A DNA stretch of 64,000 bases, from NCBI GenBank assembly GCA_947259495.1, contig CAMYLV010000013.1:1-64000 (forward strand), in the 5' to 3' direction. The notes beneath the pieces are model-generated. The model was not told where the DNA came from. It made no database searches and saw only the letters and a list, made by a program, of their open reading frames with translations. A program made the translations under genes and the position numbers. Positions 45,931-55,795 of this stretch are shown here, piece by piece; the stretch's first letter is position 1; every line of letters begins with the position of its first letter. This stretch comes from an uncultured Desulfobacterales bacterium (GTDB taxonomy: Bacteria > Desulfobacterota > Desulfobacteria > Desulfobacterales > JAHEIW01).

Positions 45931-47184
45931 TTAAGCCGATGATGTGTTTGCCTGCATCGCGGCCTTTTTCTGGCGAACGATGTATTCGTTGATACGGTTG
46001 CCGTCCATCGCATTGACAGTGATCAAAAAATCGCCCAGCGGAATTTCTTCTTTTTCCTGAGGGATTCTGCCGATTTGATTGAGAACATATCCGGAAAAAG
46101 TGTCGTACTCTTTTAAATCCGGAATATTCATAGGTATCTTTTCGTTGACCTCATCAATTTCGGATTTGCCCAGAACCCGCCACCCATCCGGTTTGAGCTT
46201 TACGATATTCGGTTCGAATGTGTCGGTCTCGTCAACGATCTCGCCGACGATTTCTTCAAGCGCATCTTCAAGGGTTATCAAACCGGACACCCCCCCGTGT
46301 TCATCAACGACAATGGCCAGGTGCTGTTTTCGTTTTTTAAATTGCTTTAGCAAACTGTCCAGTTTTTTATTTTCAGGGACAAAATACGGTTTGCGCATGA
46401 TTTTGCGCGCATCAACCGCAGCATCGGATGTGGCCTGGTGTTTGAGTAGATCTTTGACGTTTAAAATACCCACAACATGATCGATATCGTCATCGATAAC
46501 CGGAATTCGCGTATAACCGGATTGAACAATCTCTTCCAGCCTTAATGCTTCATTGCCTTCGATGACAAACATATCGGCTCTGGGGGTCATAATTTCAGAC
46601 GCATTAGTATCGTCAAATTCAAATATATTTTCAATCAACTCCTTTTCTTCCTCTTCGATCCCCCCTTCCTCTTCGACAACTTCGACAAATGTCATCAATT
46701 CTTCTTCGGTCACAATCGGCTTCTTATGAATTTTCCCGGTCAGTTTGGGAATGAAATTTAAAAATAAAATCAAGGGAGTTAGTAAAATTGAAAGCCAGTA
46801 CAGCGGAAAGATGACGAACCGCGCAATTAAAATGTTGTTACGGGTGGCAATGGATTTGGGAAAGATTTCGCCGAAAATTAAAATCAGAAAGGTCATGACA
46901 CCGGTGGCAATACCGACTGCATGGCTGGCAACCAGATTAAAGGTAATGGCGGTGGCAATGGCAGAGGCACCGACATTGACAAAGTTGTTGCCAATCAGAA
47001 TGGTAGAAAGAAGCCGGTGCGGGTCATCTTTCATCTTTTTGATCAGCCGATTGGTCGCTCCCTTTTGTTTGGCCAGATGGATGGCCCTGACTTTGCTGAT
47101 GGAAAACAGCGCGGTCTCAGCGGAAGAGAAAAATCCGGAGAGCAAAAGCAGAACTATTAAGATGAAAACTTGGTTCGATAGCAT
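45931..47184 (-). CDS. CNNM/CorC-type hemolysin family protein (DUF21, CBS pair, CorC_HlyC)
   Basis: 417 residues. DUF21 membrane domain (about 1-180; SGFFSSAETALFSISKVRA and IFGEIFPKSIATRN), CBS pair (about 205-330; NASEIMTPRADMFVIEGNEA), and C-terminal CorC_HlyC transporter-associated domain (about 345-410; LPLGDFLITVNAMDGNRI). Such proteins are Mg2+ or Na+/Mg2+ transport-related. It is a longer relative of the DUF21 gene at about 8 kb. It ends in a hairpin terminator. Confidence 0.92.
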   Translation of the reverse strand: MLSNQVFILIVLLLLSGFFSSAETALFSISKVRAIHLAKQKGATNRLIKKMKDDPHRLLSTILIGNNFVNVGASAIATAITFNLVASHAVGIATGVMTFLILIFGEIFPKSIATRNNILIARFVIFPLYWLSILLTPLILFLNFIPKLTGKIHKKPIVTEEELMTFVEVVEEEGGIEEEEKELIENIFEFDDTNASEIMTPRADMFVIEGNEALRLEEIVQSGYTRIPVIDDDIDHVVGILNVKDLLKHQATSDAAVDARKIMRKPYFVPENKKLDSLLKQFKKRKQHLAIVVDEHGGVSGLITLEDALEEIVGEIVDETDTFEPNIVKLKPDGWRVLGKSEIDEVNEKIPMNIPDLKEYDTFSGYVLNQIGRIPQEKEEIPLGDFLITVNAMDGNRINEYIVRQKKAAMQANTSSA

Positions 47185-47484
47185 GAATGCTGTTAATATA
47201 ACCTTCTGAAAGAACGCCCGGCGACCGGTCTCGCCGCTCGAGATGGAAAAACCGGATTGCTGCGGTGCAGAAGACCGGTAGCAGTTTTAATCTTGCTAAG
47301 ATTTACGTTTAGGGGTTGAACTCTGTTATATGTCAACGAACGTCTTTTGTCCAATAGTATAATGATATTCAATTGGTCTGTCAATTCAGAGACCCTTTGA
47401 AAACGCATCGTTGCATCGTTATAATAATGCCCTGACGAATAAACCGGGGAATAAATTAACGACGCGACAACAACTATTCTGGAA

Positions 47485-48153
47485 TCATACCAGTGACGGA
47501 CGCCGGCGCTGGCGCTTTGTGCTGAACCCGATTAAAAAACCTACAATCAGTACCGCCGAGCCGGCCAGAAACCATTTAATGGCGTAATTTATTTCCATCC
47601 TGGACACCTGCTCTTCAAGCTTTTTGGCCTTCGCAGTCTGTTCGACCAGCTGCGAAGCCGCACGTTCATAATTGGTTTTAAGGGTTAAAAATTCAGCGGC
47701 TTCTGATTTCAGGGTTTCGTACTCGGTGCTGGTTTGTTGCATCTGTTTTTGATTGGTTTCAAACTCGGTTCTGAGTTTTCTACTTTCGGCTTTCAGCTTA
47801 TTATTTTCCTCGATTAATGCGGCGGCCTGGGCCGTCAGATTTTTATGCTTGCCCGCCAGTTTTTCCAGCCTGAGATTATGCGTTGCATTGGGGATTAGAT
47901 ACCGGCTTAGAACCCAGCCCTCTTTCCCATTGGCCTGTCGGACCTGGGTCCATTCATCACCCAAATTAATAACTTCAACTACCTGCCCGGATTCAAGCAC
48001 CGCCAGTATTTTGTTTTGGGTACTCGGTCCGGATCGCATTGTTATTTTCAACTTGTCAGAAACATACATTGTTTTCGCGTGTATCGCAGTGGCAAATAGA
48101 CATAGTACCAGCAACAACCCAAATACTCCGAAACGCTTGAACAAATAATTCAT
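47485..48153 (-). CDS. TIGR04211-type SH3-domain, coiled-coil, C-terminally anchored protein
   Basis: 222 residues from the ATG at 48153, chosen because GGAAAGG lies upstream and a signal peptide (FKRFGVFGLLLVLCLFATAI) follows; the longer frame to 48228 adds an implausible extension. The SH3b domain (about 26-92; VSDKLKITMRSGPSTQNKIL) precedes a long coiled coil (about 100-190), then one membrane helix (about 193-213) and a basic tail. Family function is unknown; periplasmic domain and inner-membrane C-terminal anchor. Confidence 0.88.
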   Translation of the reverse strand: MNYLFKRFGVFGLLLVLCLFATAIHAKTMYVSDKLKITMRSGPSTQNKILAVLESGQVVEVINLGDEWTQVRQANGKEGWVLSRYLIPNATHNLRLEKLAGKHKNLTAQAAALIEENNKLKAESRKLRTEFETNQKQMQQTSTEYETLKSEAAEFLTLKTNYERAASQLVEQTAKAKKLEEQVSRMEINYAIKWFLAGSAVLIVGFLIGFSTKRQRRRPSLV

Positions 48154-48529
48154 ATCAGGCCCTTTCCGAATCGTTTTTAATGAGCACTCATTAAACGGGA
48201 TAAACAACGGATCTATAGAGCTTGTCAAAAAAACGTCCGGTATTCAAACGTTTTTTTCTGCAACCACTTATACCGCAATTCCGTATTTGGGTAAATTGTT
48301 ATGGAAAACGGTGAAACTTGCTTGCGGCGTGGGTCAATCCGATTTATCAGCGCTGAATTCTGCTCTGTGTTTTATTTTACAACATTCTGTTAAATTAGTA
48401 AAATATGATCATAACGCCTTTAAATTTATTGACAAATGTGTTAATTTTAAGTTAACTGTTCGATGCCAATTGAATATTATTGGGTTTTTCAAATTGTTTC
48501 GACCAATCCAGTAATGGTGGTGGTGCTAT
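48154..48529. other. Divergent intergenic region, no gene seen
   Basis: Apart from palindromic copy B, no coding frame or recognisable promoter stands out. The stretch from 48,350 to 48,480 is AT-rich. Confidence 0.4.
48214..48276. repeat. Dispersed palindromic element, copy B
   Basis: AAAAAAACG / CGTTTTTTT, 9-bp stem with a 13-nt interior, flanked by TATAGAGCTTGT and CTGCAACCACTTATACCGC. Matches copy A at 21918-21980. It lies in the divergent spacer upstream of the SH3 gene and the DUF1178 gene, so it is not positioned as a normal terminator. Confidence 0.65.
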
Positions 48530-48949
48530 ATGATCGCTTATGATTTGCAATGTATCGACGGCCATGCTTTTGAAGGCTGGTTTGAGGACAGCGCAGCCTA
48601 TCAGAGCCAGAAACAGAAAGGCTTGATCGCCTGCCCGGTGTGCAACAGCATCCGTGTGTCCAGAATACCCTCCACTTTTGCGATCAAATCATCTCAAATC
48701 CCAAAAAAAGTTTCGCTAGAGGAAGAACATCTGAAAAAGGTGGGCAAAGAAATAGTTGATTTTGTTGATAAAAATTTTGATGACGTCGGGTGTGATTTCG
48801 CAAAAGAAGCGTTGAAAATCCATTACGGCGTCGAAGAGCCGCGCAATATCCGTGGTGTCAGTACCAAAGAAGAAGAAAAAATGCTCAAAGAAGAAGGCAT
48901 TCAATTTCTTAAAATCCCCATGCCGGAACGGCCTGACACGGACGCCTAA
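48530..48949 (+). CDS. DUF1178 family protein
   Basis: 139 residues with the family start MIAYDLQCIDGHAFEGWF and IACPVCNSIRVSRIPSTFAI (zinc-ribbon cysteines C-x2-C with the earlier C). The C-terminal half is Lys/Glu-rich, ending EEGIQFLKIPMPER. Function unknown; the protein is widespread in proteobacteria. A GGTGGT-like ribosome site lies upstream of ATG. Confidence 0.9.
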   Translation: MIAYDLQCIDGHAFEGWFEDSAAYQSQKQKGLIACPVCNSIRVSRIPSTFAIKSSQIPKKVSLEEEHLKKVGKEIVDFVDKNFDDVGCDFAKEALKIHYGVEEPRNIRGVSTKEEEKMLKEEGIQFLKIPMPERPDTDA

Positions 48950-49043
48950 TCCCTTCTGATAAGCTATTTTAACCCTGTAATTTATCACCCTCCAAAGTAT
49001 CGTCTCAGGACCGGTTTATTTGATCTGAACCGGTCATGTCATT

Positions 49044-50468
49044 CTATACAAGCGCGCGGGCGGCAGCTTCGGCAAGCTCGAGCAGAAAGGCCGGATAAAT
49101 ACCCAGCCCGATTATGGCAAGGATCAGCACAGCGGTGAGCAGCTTCAGCGGCGGGGAAAGCCGCAGTTCCGGCTGGGCAGTGCCCGGTTTGAGCAGATAG
49201 GCGGCTTTTAATATCAACAGGTAGTAATAGAGGGAAATCAAAACATTAATCATGGCGATGAACACCAGCGTGAAGTAACCCTGTTCCATGGCGGCCAAAA
49301 AGACGAAAAGCTTGGCGCTAAAACCAATGGTTGGCGGAATGCCGGCCAGGCTGAAAATGGATACCATCAGGGCCATCGCCAGGAGCGGAGAACGCTGGTG
49401 CAATCCGGCCAGTTCATCAATCTGTATATTACGGTCATCATCGGCCACCTTGACCACCACCAGGAATGCGGTGAACTTCATTATTAATAAAGCCCCTGCA
49501 TAAAAAATAACGCTGCCATAGCCGGCTGGGCTCATGCTTAAAATGCCGATCAACAGGTAACCGGCATGGGCGACAGTCGAGTATGCCAGCAGCCGTTTGA
49601 TATCTTTCTGGACGATGGCGGCCAGGTTGCCCACGGTCATCGAAACGATCGCAAGCGTCACCAGAGCGTGCACCAGATAATTGCCGGCGGCACCGCTGCC
49701 CGCTGTAGCGACCATCCGGATTAAAAGTGCAATGGCAGCTACCTTGGAAGCCGTGGCGATATAAGCCGTGACCTGATTGGCGGCACCCTGGTACACATCC
49801 GGCGCCCAGAAATGAAACGGGAAAACCGCCAGCTTGAAAAAGAATCCGCTGAGCGTCAGCAGCAGCCCGACAATAACAGCGGGCTGGTCGATCACGGCGG
49901 GAATTACGCGAAGCATATCATCGACATGGGTGGCCTGGGTGGTGGCATAAAGCAAAGCCAGGCCGAAAAGCATCACCGCCGAAGCGCTGATTCCGATCAG
50001 GAAATATTTCACACCGGCTTCAATTCCCAGATCTTTATCGCTTCTCAATGCTACCAGAATGTAAAGGGCATAGCTGGAAAGTTCAAGGGATACATACATC
50101 GCCAACAGGTGCACGCTGCTGACCAACAGCAACATCGCCAGGGTGCAGACAAACAATAACAAATAAAAATCCGAATGGTGCTTTTCACTGACTCCTCTAA
50201 AATTCGGGCACAGACAAACGATCAGAAACAGCCCCAAAGACAGCAAAACCTTAAACACCTGTGAAAACAAATCAATCTGATAGGCGTTGATAAAAAGAAG
50301 GCCTTCTGATTTGACCGTGATCAGGCAAACCAGCACACCGCCGGCCGCCAGAAACAATGCGCTGAAATAATCGCGTCTGGAATTTGAACGCGGCATCATC
50401 GACAGCGCCAGAAACCACAGGCTGACCAGAAGGTAATAAATTTCGGGACTGAAAATCATCCACTTCAT
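49044..50468 (-). CDS. nuoN: NADH-quinone oxidoreductase subunit N
   Basis: 474 residues, about 14 membrane helices of the proton-antiporter-like family. KDLGIEAGVKYFLIGISAS and FKLAVFPFHFWAPDVYQGA are typical NuoN/Mrp motifs with the conserved Lys and Glu of the channel. Its start overlaps nuoM's stop (TGATG), so translation is coupled. It is the last gene of the operon; one of the proton-pumping antiporter subunits. Confidence 0.96.
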   Translation of the reverse strand: MKWMIFSPEIYYLLVSLWFLALSMMPRSNSRRDYFSALFLAAGGVLVCLITVKSEGLLFINAYQIDLFSQVFKVLLSLGLFLIVCLCPNFRGVSEKHHSDFYLLLFVCTLAMLLLVSSVHLLAMYVSLELSSYALYILVALRSDKDLGIEAGVKYFLIGISASAVMLFGLALLYATTQATHVDDMLRVIPAVIDQPAVIVGLLLTLSGFFFKLAVFPFHFWAPDVYQGAANQVTAYIATASKVAAIALLIRMVATAGSGAAGNYLVHALVTLAIVSMTVGNLAAIVQKDIKRLLAYSTVAHAGYLLIGILSMSPAGYGSVIFYAGALLIMKFTAFLVVVKVADDDRNIQIDELAGLHQRSPLLAMALMVSIFSLAGIPPTIGFSAKLFVFLAAMEQGYFTLVFIAMINVLISLYYYLLILKAAYLLKPGTAQPELRLSPPLKLLTAVLILAIIGLGIYPAFLLELAEAAARALV

Positions 50469-51952
50469 CAGGGTAACCCGTTAATGAATGGAACTGTTGC
50501 CGTATCGATCACATCAAACAGGAGAGACGGAAAAAGCCCGAAAAACACTAGAACGGCCAGCAGGATCATACGGGGCACCCCCAGTCTGATGGATACATCC
50601 GGCAGCTGCTCATATTTCGTATTTATAGGACCGTAAAATGTTTTTTGCACGACCCGCAGCATAAACAAGGCACTGATCACAAGGGCAACAACGGCCATCG
50701 AGCCGCGGACCGGATAGACCTTGAAAGCCGAGATAAAAACCACTAACTCTCCCCAGAAGCTGGCCAGACAGGGGATCCCCATACTCGCCATCGCCGCCAC
50801 AATGAAATAAGTCGAAGCCACAGGCATGATACGGCTCAGGCCACCCAGCTCGCCAATCGCCTTTGTATGGGTCCGATCGTAAATATAGCCCACCGAAGAA
50901 AAGAACAAGGCGGTCATCACCCCATGGGCAAACATCTGAAAAATGGCGCCATTGAGGCCATCAACGCTAACGGTTGACAATCCCAGGCCAACAATGCCCA
51001 TGTGAGAAACGCTGGAGTATCCAATCACATATTTAAGATCGGTCTGGCGCAGGCCGGCCAGTGCGCCATAAACGATACCCACCGCGGCCAAAGTGGCCAT
51101 CAGTTTCGACCAGTATTGCCAGCCCTCCGGACAAAGAAAAATAGCCACCCGCAACACGCCGAAAGCACCGATTTTCATTAATACACCGGCATGAACCATG
51201 CTGACCGCGTGCGGGGCGGCAACATGACCAACCGGTGACCAGGTATGGAAGGGCCAAACGGCCGCCAGGATACCGAAACCCACAAAAAGCAGTATAAACG
51301 CAAATATTTGCTGATCGGCAGTAAAAGTTCCCGGCTGCATCAGCGAGACAATATCAAATGTATTCAGACCGGATTTGACAAAAAGGTAGACAATCGCCGG
51401 CAAAATCAGGGCACTCCCGGCCAGCAGATACAACGTTAATTTCATGGCTGCATATTCTTTGCGTGTCGTGCCCCAGACAGCAATCAGCAAATACATGGGA
51501 AACAAAGAAACATCATACCAGACGAAAATAAAAAACAAATCCATGCTCATGAAAAGCCCGAAGACACCGGTGACCATTACAAAATAAAGCACGTAAAACT
51601 CTTTGACGCGGGTTTGAATTTCCCACATCGTCAACACACCGGTAAAAAAAACAATTCCGGTCAGCAGCAAATTGGGCAGATTGAATCCATCGGCCGCATT
51701 ATAATAGGTGATACCCAGGGACTTGACCCACAGGACTTTTTCCACAAACTGAAGCCCACCCTGGCTTTTGTCATAGGCAAAAAACAAATACAGGGCTAGT
51801 GCCAGCGTGATTCCGGAAAAAACCGCAGCCACCCATTTGATCGGCTGCGAATGACGCTCAGGGGTAAACAGCATTATCAATATGCCAATCACGCAACTCA
51901 GCAGGATGCATGAAAGATATGGAAATTCGGCAAACGCCATTTGCATCGGCAT
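50468..51952 (-). CDS. nuoM: NADH-quinone oxidoreductase subunit M
   Basis: 494 residues, 14 helices. LLFVGFGILAAVWPFHTWSP with Lys/His-type channel residues and GYSSVSHMGIVGLGLSTVS are typical. The marked start (MPMQM) lies right next to the AAGG site; ATG at 51946 (MQMAFAEF) has better ribosome-site spacing and may be the true start. It is followed directly by nuoN and lies 21 bp from nuoL. Confidence 0.96.
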   Translation of the reverse strand: MPMQMAFAEFPYLSCILLSCVIGILIMLFTPERHSQPIKWVAAVFSGITLALALYLFFAYDKSQGGLQFVEKVLWVKSLGITYYNAADGFNLPNLLLTGIVFFTGVLTMWEIQTRVKEFYVLYFVMVTGVFGLFMSMDLFFIFVWYDVSLFPMYLLIAVWGTTRKEYAAMKLTLYLLAGSALILPAIVYLFVKSGLNTFDIVSLMQPGTFTADQQIFAFILLFVGFGILAAVWPFHTWSPVGHVAAPHAVSMVHAGVLMKIGAFGVLRVAIFLCPEGWQYWSKLMATLAAVGIVYGALAGLRQTDLKYVIGYSSVSHMGIVGLGLSTVSVDGLNGAIFQMFAHGVMTALFFSSVGYIYDRTHTKAIGELGGLSRIMPVASTYFIVAAMASMGIPCLASFWGELVVFISAFKVYPVRGSMAVVALVISALFMLRVVQKTFYGPINTKYEQLPDVSIRLGVPRMILLAVLVFFGLFPSLLFDVIDTATVPFINGLP

Positions 51953-51973
51953 TACCTTCTAAAATTAATGAGA

Positions 51974-53875
51974 TTAAAATAAAAAATACACAGCCAACAA
52001 AACCAGGACGATAAAAATTACCAGCAGCCGGTATTGCACCATCCCCAGATGCAAACGGGACAGGATCCTGCCGCCGGCAACGGTTACTTTGCTCAGACCG
52101 TCAATGCTGCCGTCGATGACATGATCGTCATTTTGCTTACAAAAGTTGGCAAATCCCTTATAAACGATATATTTCAGACACAGGCGATAGAAGTCGTCGA
52201 TATACCAGCGTCGCGCAAAAAGCGTGTTGAGTGCTGGAATTTTCTCTACAAAACCGACCCGCGCAGCATTCCGACGACCAAATTCCAGCCAGGCCAAGCC
52301 CACCCCGGCCGCCGCGACGGCCAGAGCCAAAAAGGGCAGCCACCCATGGTGGGCAGCGGCGGTAACATCGCTTGCCGGCTGACCCGTGATAAAATGATTC
52401 AGCGGTTCCTGATATAAACCCAGCACCACGGTAGCCGCTGCCAGAATGATCAGCGGCCAGGCCATCAGCCCATAATGGGCCGGGTTGTGTTCGCTGGCAT
52501 TATCGTGGGCCGCTGCGTTGGAGGCGGGCGGCATGGGCGCGTCGGGAAATATCAGAATAAAAATCAATCGGAAGGTATAATAGGCGGTCAAAAAAGCGCC
52601 GAGCAGCCCTGCCACCAGCCAGATGGGATTGTTTAAATTCGCCAGGCTGGCCAGGATCAATTCTTTGCTGAAAAATCCGGACAACGGCGGCAGACCGGCC
52701 AGAGCGGCGGCGGCAATAATAATACAGATCGTCGGGGTTTTCAGGTTGCGCCCGCCCCGAAGGCTGATCTCAAAAATATCATTGGATTCATAGGCATGGA
52801 TAAAAACACCGGAACACAAAAAGAGCAACGATTTGAACGCAGCATGGGTCGTCAGATGATAAACACCGGCGAAATAGCTGCCGGCCGCAAGACCCATGAT
52901 CATAAAGCCCAGCTGGCTGATGGTTGAATAGGCCCACACCTGCTTGATGTCCCGACTGACCATTGCCATGGTAGATGCCATCAACATGCTGATGGTGCCG
53001 ATCACCAGGAAAATCAGCATGGCGGTGGGCGATAGGCTGAAATACGGGAACAGACGGGCAAACAGATAGACACCGGCGGCAACCATTGTGGCCGAGTGCA
53101 GCAAGGCACTGACCGGCGTCGGGCCTTCCATGGCGTCCGGCAGCCAGGTCAGCAGTGGAAACTGAGCGCTTTTACCAGCAATGCCGCAGAAAATCAGCAG
53201 AGCCGAAACAGTGATGAGGCCCGCCGGCATCTGGGTGCCGTTATGCGGCCCGTTGATTTCCAATATGTTCAGATTGCCCAGGTACATCAAGACCAGAAGC
53301 AATCCAATAAAAAAGGCCACATCTCCCAGCCGCGTCATGACAAATGCTTTTTTGCCGGCCTCAGTCGCACTGAATTTATCATACCAGAAACCGATCAACA
53401 GATAGGAAGAAAGCCCCACCAGCTCCCAGAAAATGTAGAGCTGCAACATGGTGGGCGCAAGCGTCAGACTCATCATCGCCCAGGCAAAAAGGGACATAAA
53501 GGCATAGTAGCGGGAAAACCCCGGATCACCGGCCATGTAACCGACAGAATAGACCTGTACCAAAAAACTGATCACCGTCACCACCACAAGCATCAGCATG
53601 CTGACCGGGTCCAGCAGGTAACCAAAGGGAATCTGAATGTCACCGCTGACAACCCAGCGAAAGGTGTACGTGATGGGCGATGTCAACCCCCAGTGTTTGA
53701 CAATCAGAAAAAGAGCGCTCAGCAATGACATTCCAATCGCTGTGATCGACAACCCTGCTGAAAACCGCGGCCAGGCTCGGATAAACACCATGATGATGAC
53801 AAACGCCGCCAGCGGCAGCAGGGTGGTCAGCATCGCCGCAATCAAAGTCGGATCGTTTATCCCTGGTGAGGTCAT
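51974..53875 (-). CDS. nuoL: NADH-quinone oxidoreductase subunit L
   Basis: 633 residues. Antiporter-like core with FMSLFAWAMMSLTLAPTMLQ, LYIFWELVGLSSYLLIGFWY and LTWLPDAMEGPTPVSALLHS, then the long lateral helix and final anchor expected in NuoL (C-terminal FIVLVLLAVYFLF). It is a proton-translocating membrane-arm subunit. The 245-bp spacer to nuoK holds a repeat element. Confidence 0.96.
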   Translation of the reverse strand: MTSPGINDPTLIAAMLTTLLPLAAFVIIMVFIRAWPRFSAGLSITAIGMSLLSALFLIVKHWGLTSPITYTFRWVVSGDIQIPFGYLLDPVSMLMLVVVTVISFLVQVYSVGYMAGDPGFSRYYAFMSLFAWAMMSLTLAPTMLQLYIFWELVGLSSYLLIGFWYDKFSATEAGKKAFVMTRLGDVAFFIGLLLVLMYLGNLNILEINGPHNGTQMPAGLITVSALLIFCGIAGKSAQFPLLTWLPDAMEGPTPVSALLHSATMVAAGVYLFARLFPYFSLSPTAMLIFLVIGTISMLMASTMAMVSRDIKQVWAYSTISQLGFMIMGLAAGSYFAGVYHLTTHAAFKSLLFLCSGVFIHAYESNDIFEISLRGGRNLKTPTICIIIAAAALAGLPPLSGFFSKELILASLANLNNPIWLVAGLLGAFLTAYYTFRLIFILIFPDAPMPPASNAAAHDNASEHNPAHYGLMAWPLIILAAATVVLGLYQEPLNHFITGQPASDVTAAAHHGWLPFLALAVAAAGVGLAWLEFGRRNAARVGFVEKIPALNTLFARRWYIDDFYRLCLKYIVYKGFANFCKQNDDHVIDGSIDGLSKVTVAGGRILSRLHLGMVQYRLLVIFIVLVLLAVYFLF

Positions 53876-53966
53876 ACGTATTCTTTCGAATCAGTATTAG
53901 TAAATAAGAAGCACCTGAAGATTAAATACCAAATTCCAGGCACCAACTCTTTGGGTTTCAGATGCC

Positions 53967-54073
53967 AGGTGTCAGAAAACAGAGAACAGAGGTCAGACGA
54001 CAGAAGACATATGATAAAAACTGGAAGCCGGACCATCTTATCTGACTTCTGTTTTCCGTCATCCGTCATCTTT
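53967..54073. repeat. Class A (CAGA-type) inverted short-word repeat, copy 1
   Basis: A left arm rich in CAGAAAACAGAGAACAGAG-type words (53971 on) and a right arm rich in TCTGACTTCTGTTTTCC-type words (54039 on). These arms are largely complementary and lie in the nuoK-nuoL spacer. Confidence 0.6.
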
Positions 54074-54120
54074 TTACAGACACCTTGATTTTGTGATTTG
54101 ATACTTGCCGTTGCAGTCCT

Positions 54121-54423
54121 CTATTTTAGAAGATTGTACCGGGCCGGATCAAACGACCCGGTTCGCCGATAGGCGTAGACGATCAACGCCAGTCCAACGG
54201 ACACCTCGGCGGCAGCCACCGCTAAAATGAACAGCACAAACACCTGGCCTTCAAGGTGTTGCCAGCGCAATGCCGCTGCAACGAAAGCGATCGAGGCGCC
54301 ATTTAACATAATTTCTACGCCCAGCACCATCATGATCAAATTGCGCCGCACCAAGACGCAAAAAATCCCCATCAGAAAGAGGATTCCCGCTAGAATGAGC
54401 ACATGGCCAAATGGAACGATCAT
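54121..54423 (-). CDS. nuoK: NADH-quinone oxidoreductase subunit K
   Basis: 100 residues, the standard length. Three helices with LIMMVLGVEIMLNGASIAF (conserved Glu in helix 2) and FILAVAAAEVSVGLALIV. Ribosome site AAGGATAG. Confidence 0.97.
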   Translation of the reverse strand: MIVPFGHVLILAGILFLMGIFCVLVRRNLIMMVLGVEIMLNGASIAFVAAALRWQHLEGQVFVLFILAVAAAEVSVGLALIVYAYRRTGSFDPARYNLLK

Positions 54424-54505
54424 GATCTATCCTTAATTCGCTGGTTTTTTGAAACCTAAGTTGAGGTGTAAATTAAATTACCGCTTTTCCGATCAGAATT
54501 ATTTA

Positions 54506-54582
54506 TCACCACGAAGGACGCGAAGTTCACGAAGTTTTAAATAAAATTTTATAAATTCATTCTTCGTGATCTTCGTGGTTAA
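54506..54582. repeat. Class B (CACGAAG-type) inverted short-word repeat, copy 1
   Basis: CACCACGAAGGACGCGAAG and TTCACGAAG on the left, TCTTCGTGATCTTCGTGGT on the right, in the nuoJ-nuoK spacer. Confidence 0.6.
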
Positions 54583-54622
54583 ACTTTAATTTGCTTTCAG
54601 GTTGTGCGAAAAGCACTGCTTT

Positions 54623-55129
54623 TCAAATATCGTCCTCAGCCTTCTTGCGACCCAGATAAAGTGCGCCCACCAGGGCTACCAACAGTAACAGCGAGATAAT
54701 CTCAATCGCCAGCCAGTGTCTTTGAAAAAGATATTCGCCAAACGCTTCGGGTCTGGCCAGCGCGATTTTCAGCATCACCTGATTTCCGGGAGCCGAAGAA
54801 ACGATGAGAGCACCAATCACCAGATAAACCACCCCTATTAAGGCAACGGGCAACCATTGTCGGAACGGAAACAGCCGTTCTTCGAATGTTTCCGTTTTGA
54901 CCATCATGATAATGAACAAAAATAAAATCATGATGGCGCCGGCGTAAATGATTACTTCCAGCACCGCCAGAAGGGGGGCCCCAAACAGGTAAAACAACAT
55001 GGCACTGCCGAAAAATGAAAAAACCAGATACACCACGACATGCACCAGGTTACGACGGGTAATCGCCAAACCGGTGGTCACGACGATAACGGCGGCTAAA
55101 ACATAGAATATAATGGCGTATAGTGTCAT
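54623..55129 (-). CDS. nuoJ: NADH-quinone oxidoreductase subunit J
   Basis: 168 residues with five helices. ITRRNLVHVVVYLVFSFFG and GAPLLAVLEVIIYAGAIMIL (the conserved Tyr/Gly pi-bulge helix) identify it. It sits between nuoK and nuoI, in the expected order. Confidence 0.95.
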   Translation of the reverse strand: MTLYAIIFYVLAAVIVVTTGLAITRRNLVHVVVYLVFSFFGSAMLFYLFGAPLLAVLEVIIYAGAIMILFLFIIMMVKTETFEERLFPFRQWLPVALIGVVYLVIGALIVSSAPGNQVMLKIALARPEAFGEYLFQRHWLAIEIISLLLLVALVGALYLGRKKAEDDI

Positions 55130-55135
55130 AGATTT

Positions 55136-55205
55136 AAAAACCAGAGAACAGAGGTCAGATTAATATCGTTATCATCATTTTTTCTGACTTCTGTCTTCTG
55201 TCACC
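55136..55205. repeat. Class A inverted short-word repeat, copy 2
   Basis: CCAGAGAACAGAGGTCAGA and TTCTGACTTCTGTCTTCTG in the nuoI-nuoJ spacer. Confidence 0.6.
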
Positions 55206-55209
55206 CGCA

Positions 55210-55746
55210 TTATGGTAAATTCGACTTGATATTAACCGGCCGCTCCTCTTTCACGTGTTCGCCTTTCTTGCCAACCTCAGTTGCCACGCCTGCGTATTTG
55301 TAATAATTGTATTCTTTGTCTTTTCCCTGGTGGTCTACCAGCAGATTTTTTTTCTCATAGACCAGCGCTAAGATATCATTTTCACAGTTTTCAAACTCCG
55401 GGGTCAACTGAATCGCCGAGGTCGGGCAGGCCTCTTCGCACAGACCGCAATAGATGCAGCGCGCAAAGTTAATCCGAAACCATTGAGCATAGCGCCGCCC
55501 GTCCTCATTTTCGGCCGATTGCATGGAAATGCAACTGACCGGACATACGGCTGAACACAGATAGCAGGCCACGCAACGTTCAGCGCCATCCGGGTCCCGG
55601 GTCAAAATGATGCGCGCCCGGCTGCGCGCCGGCAGCGGCCGTTTATATTCGGGGTATTCTTCCGTTATGGGTTTGCGAAAGAGATGTTTGAAAGTCGTAG
55701 CAAAACCAATCGCAAGCGCCTTAACCGCTTCTACTGCATCATTCAT
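55210..55746 (-). CDS. nuoI: NADH-quinone oxidoreductase subunit I (two 4Fe-4S clusters)
   Basis: 178 residues. ERCVACYLCSAVCPVSCI and FARCIYCGLCEEACPTSA are the two C-x2-C-x2-C-x3-C ferredoxin motifs (N6a, N6b) that carry electrons to NuoB. The N-terminal helix anchors it to the membrane arm. A normal-length subunit. Confidence 0.96.
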   Translation of the reverse strand: MNDAVEAVKALAIGFATTFKHLFRKPITEEYPEYKRPLPARSRARIILTRDPDGAERCVACYLCSAVCPVSCISMQSAENEDGRRYAQWFRINFARCIYCGLCEEACPTSAIQLTPEFENCENDILALVYEKKNLLVDHQGKDKEYNYYKYAGVATEVGKKGEHVKEERPVNIKSNLP

Positions 55747-55795
55747 AGATCATTTGCATCCTTTTTTAATCCGTATGTATTTAAACGCGATGTTG

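Noticed and set aside
45734-45934. 66-residue frame overlapping the end of the GalT-like gene
   Set aside because: Overlaps coding sequence and a minus-strand terminator; no family match.
48287-48514. 75-residue plus-strand frame upstream of the DUF1178 gene
   Set aside because: AT-rich, no ribosome site, no homologous pattern; lies in a divergent spacer.
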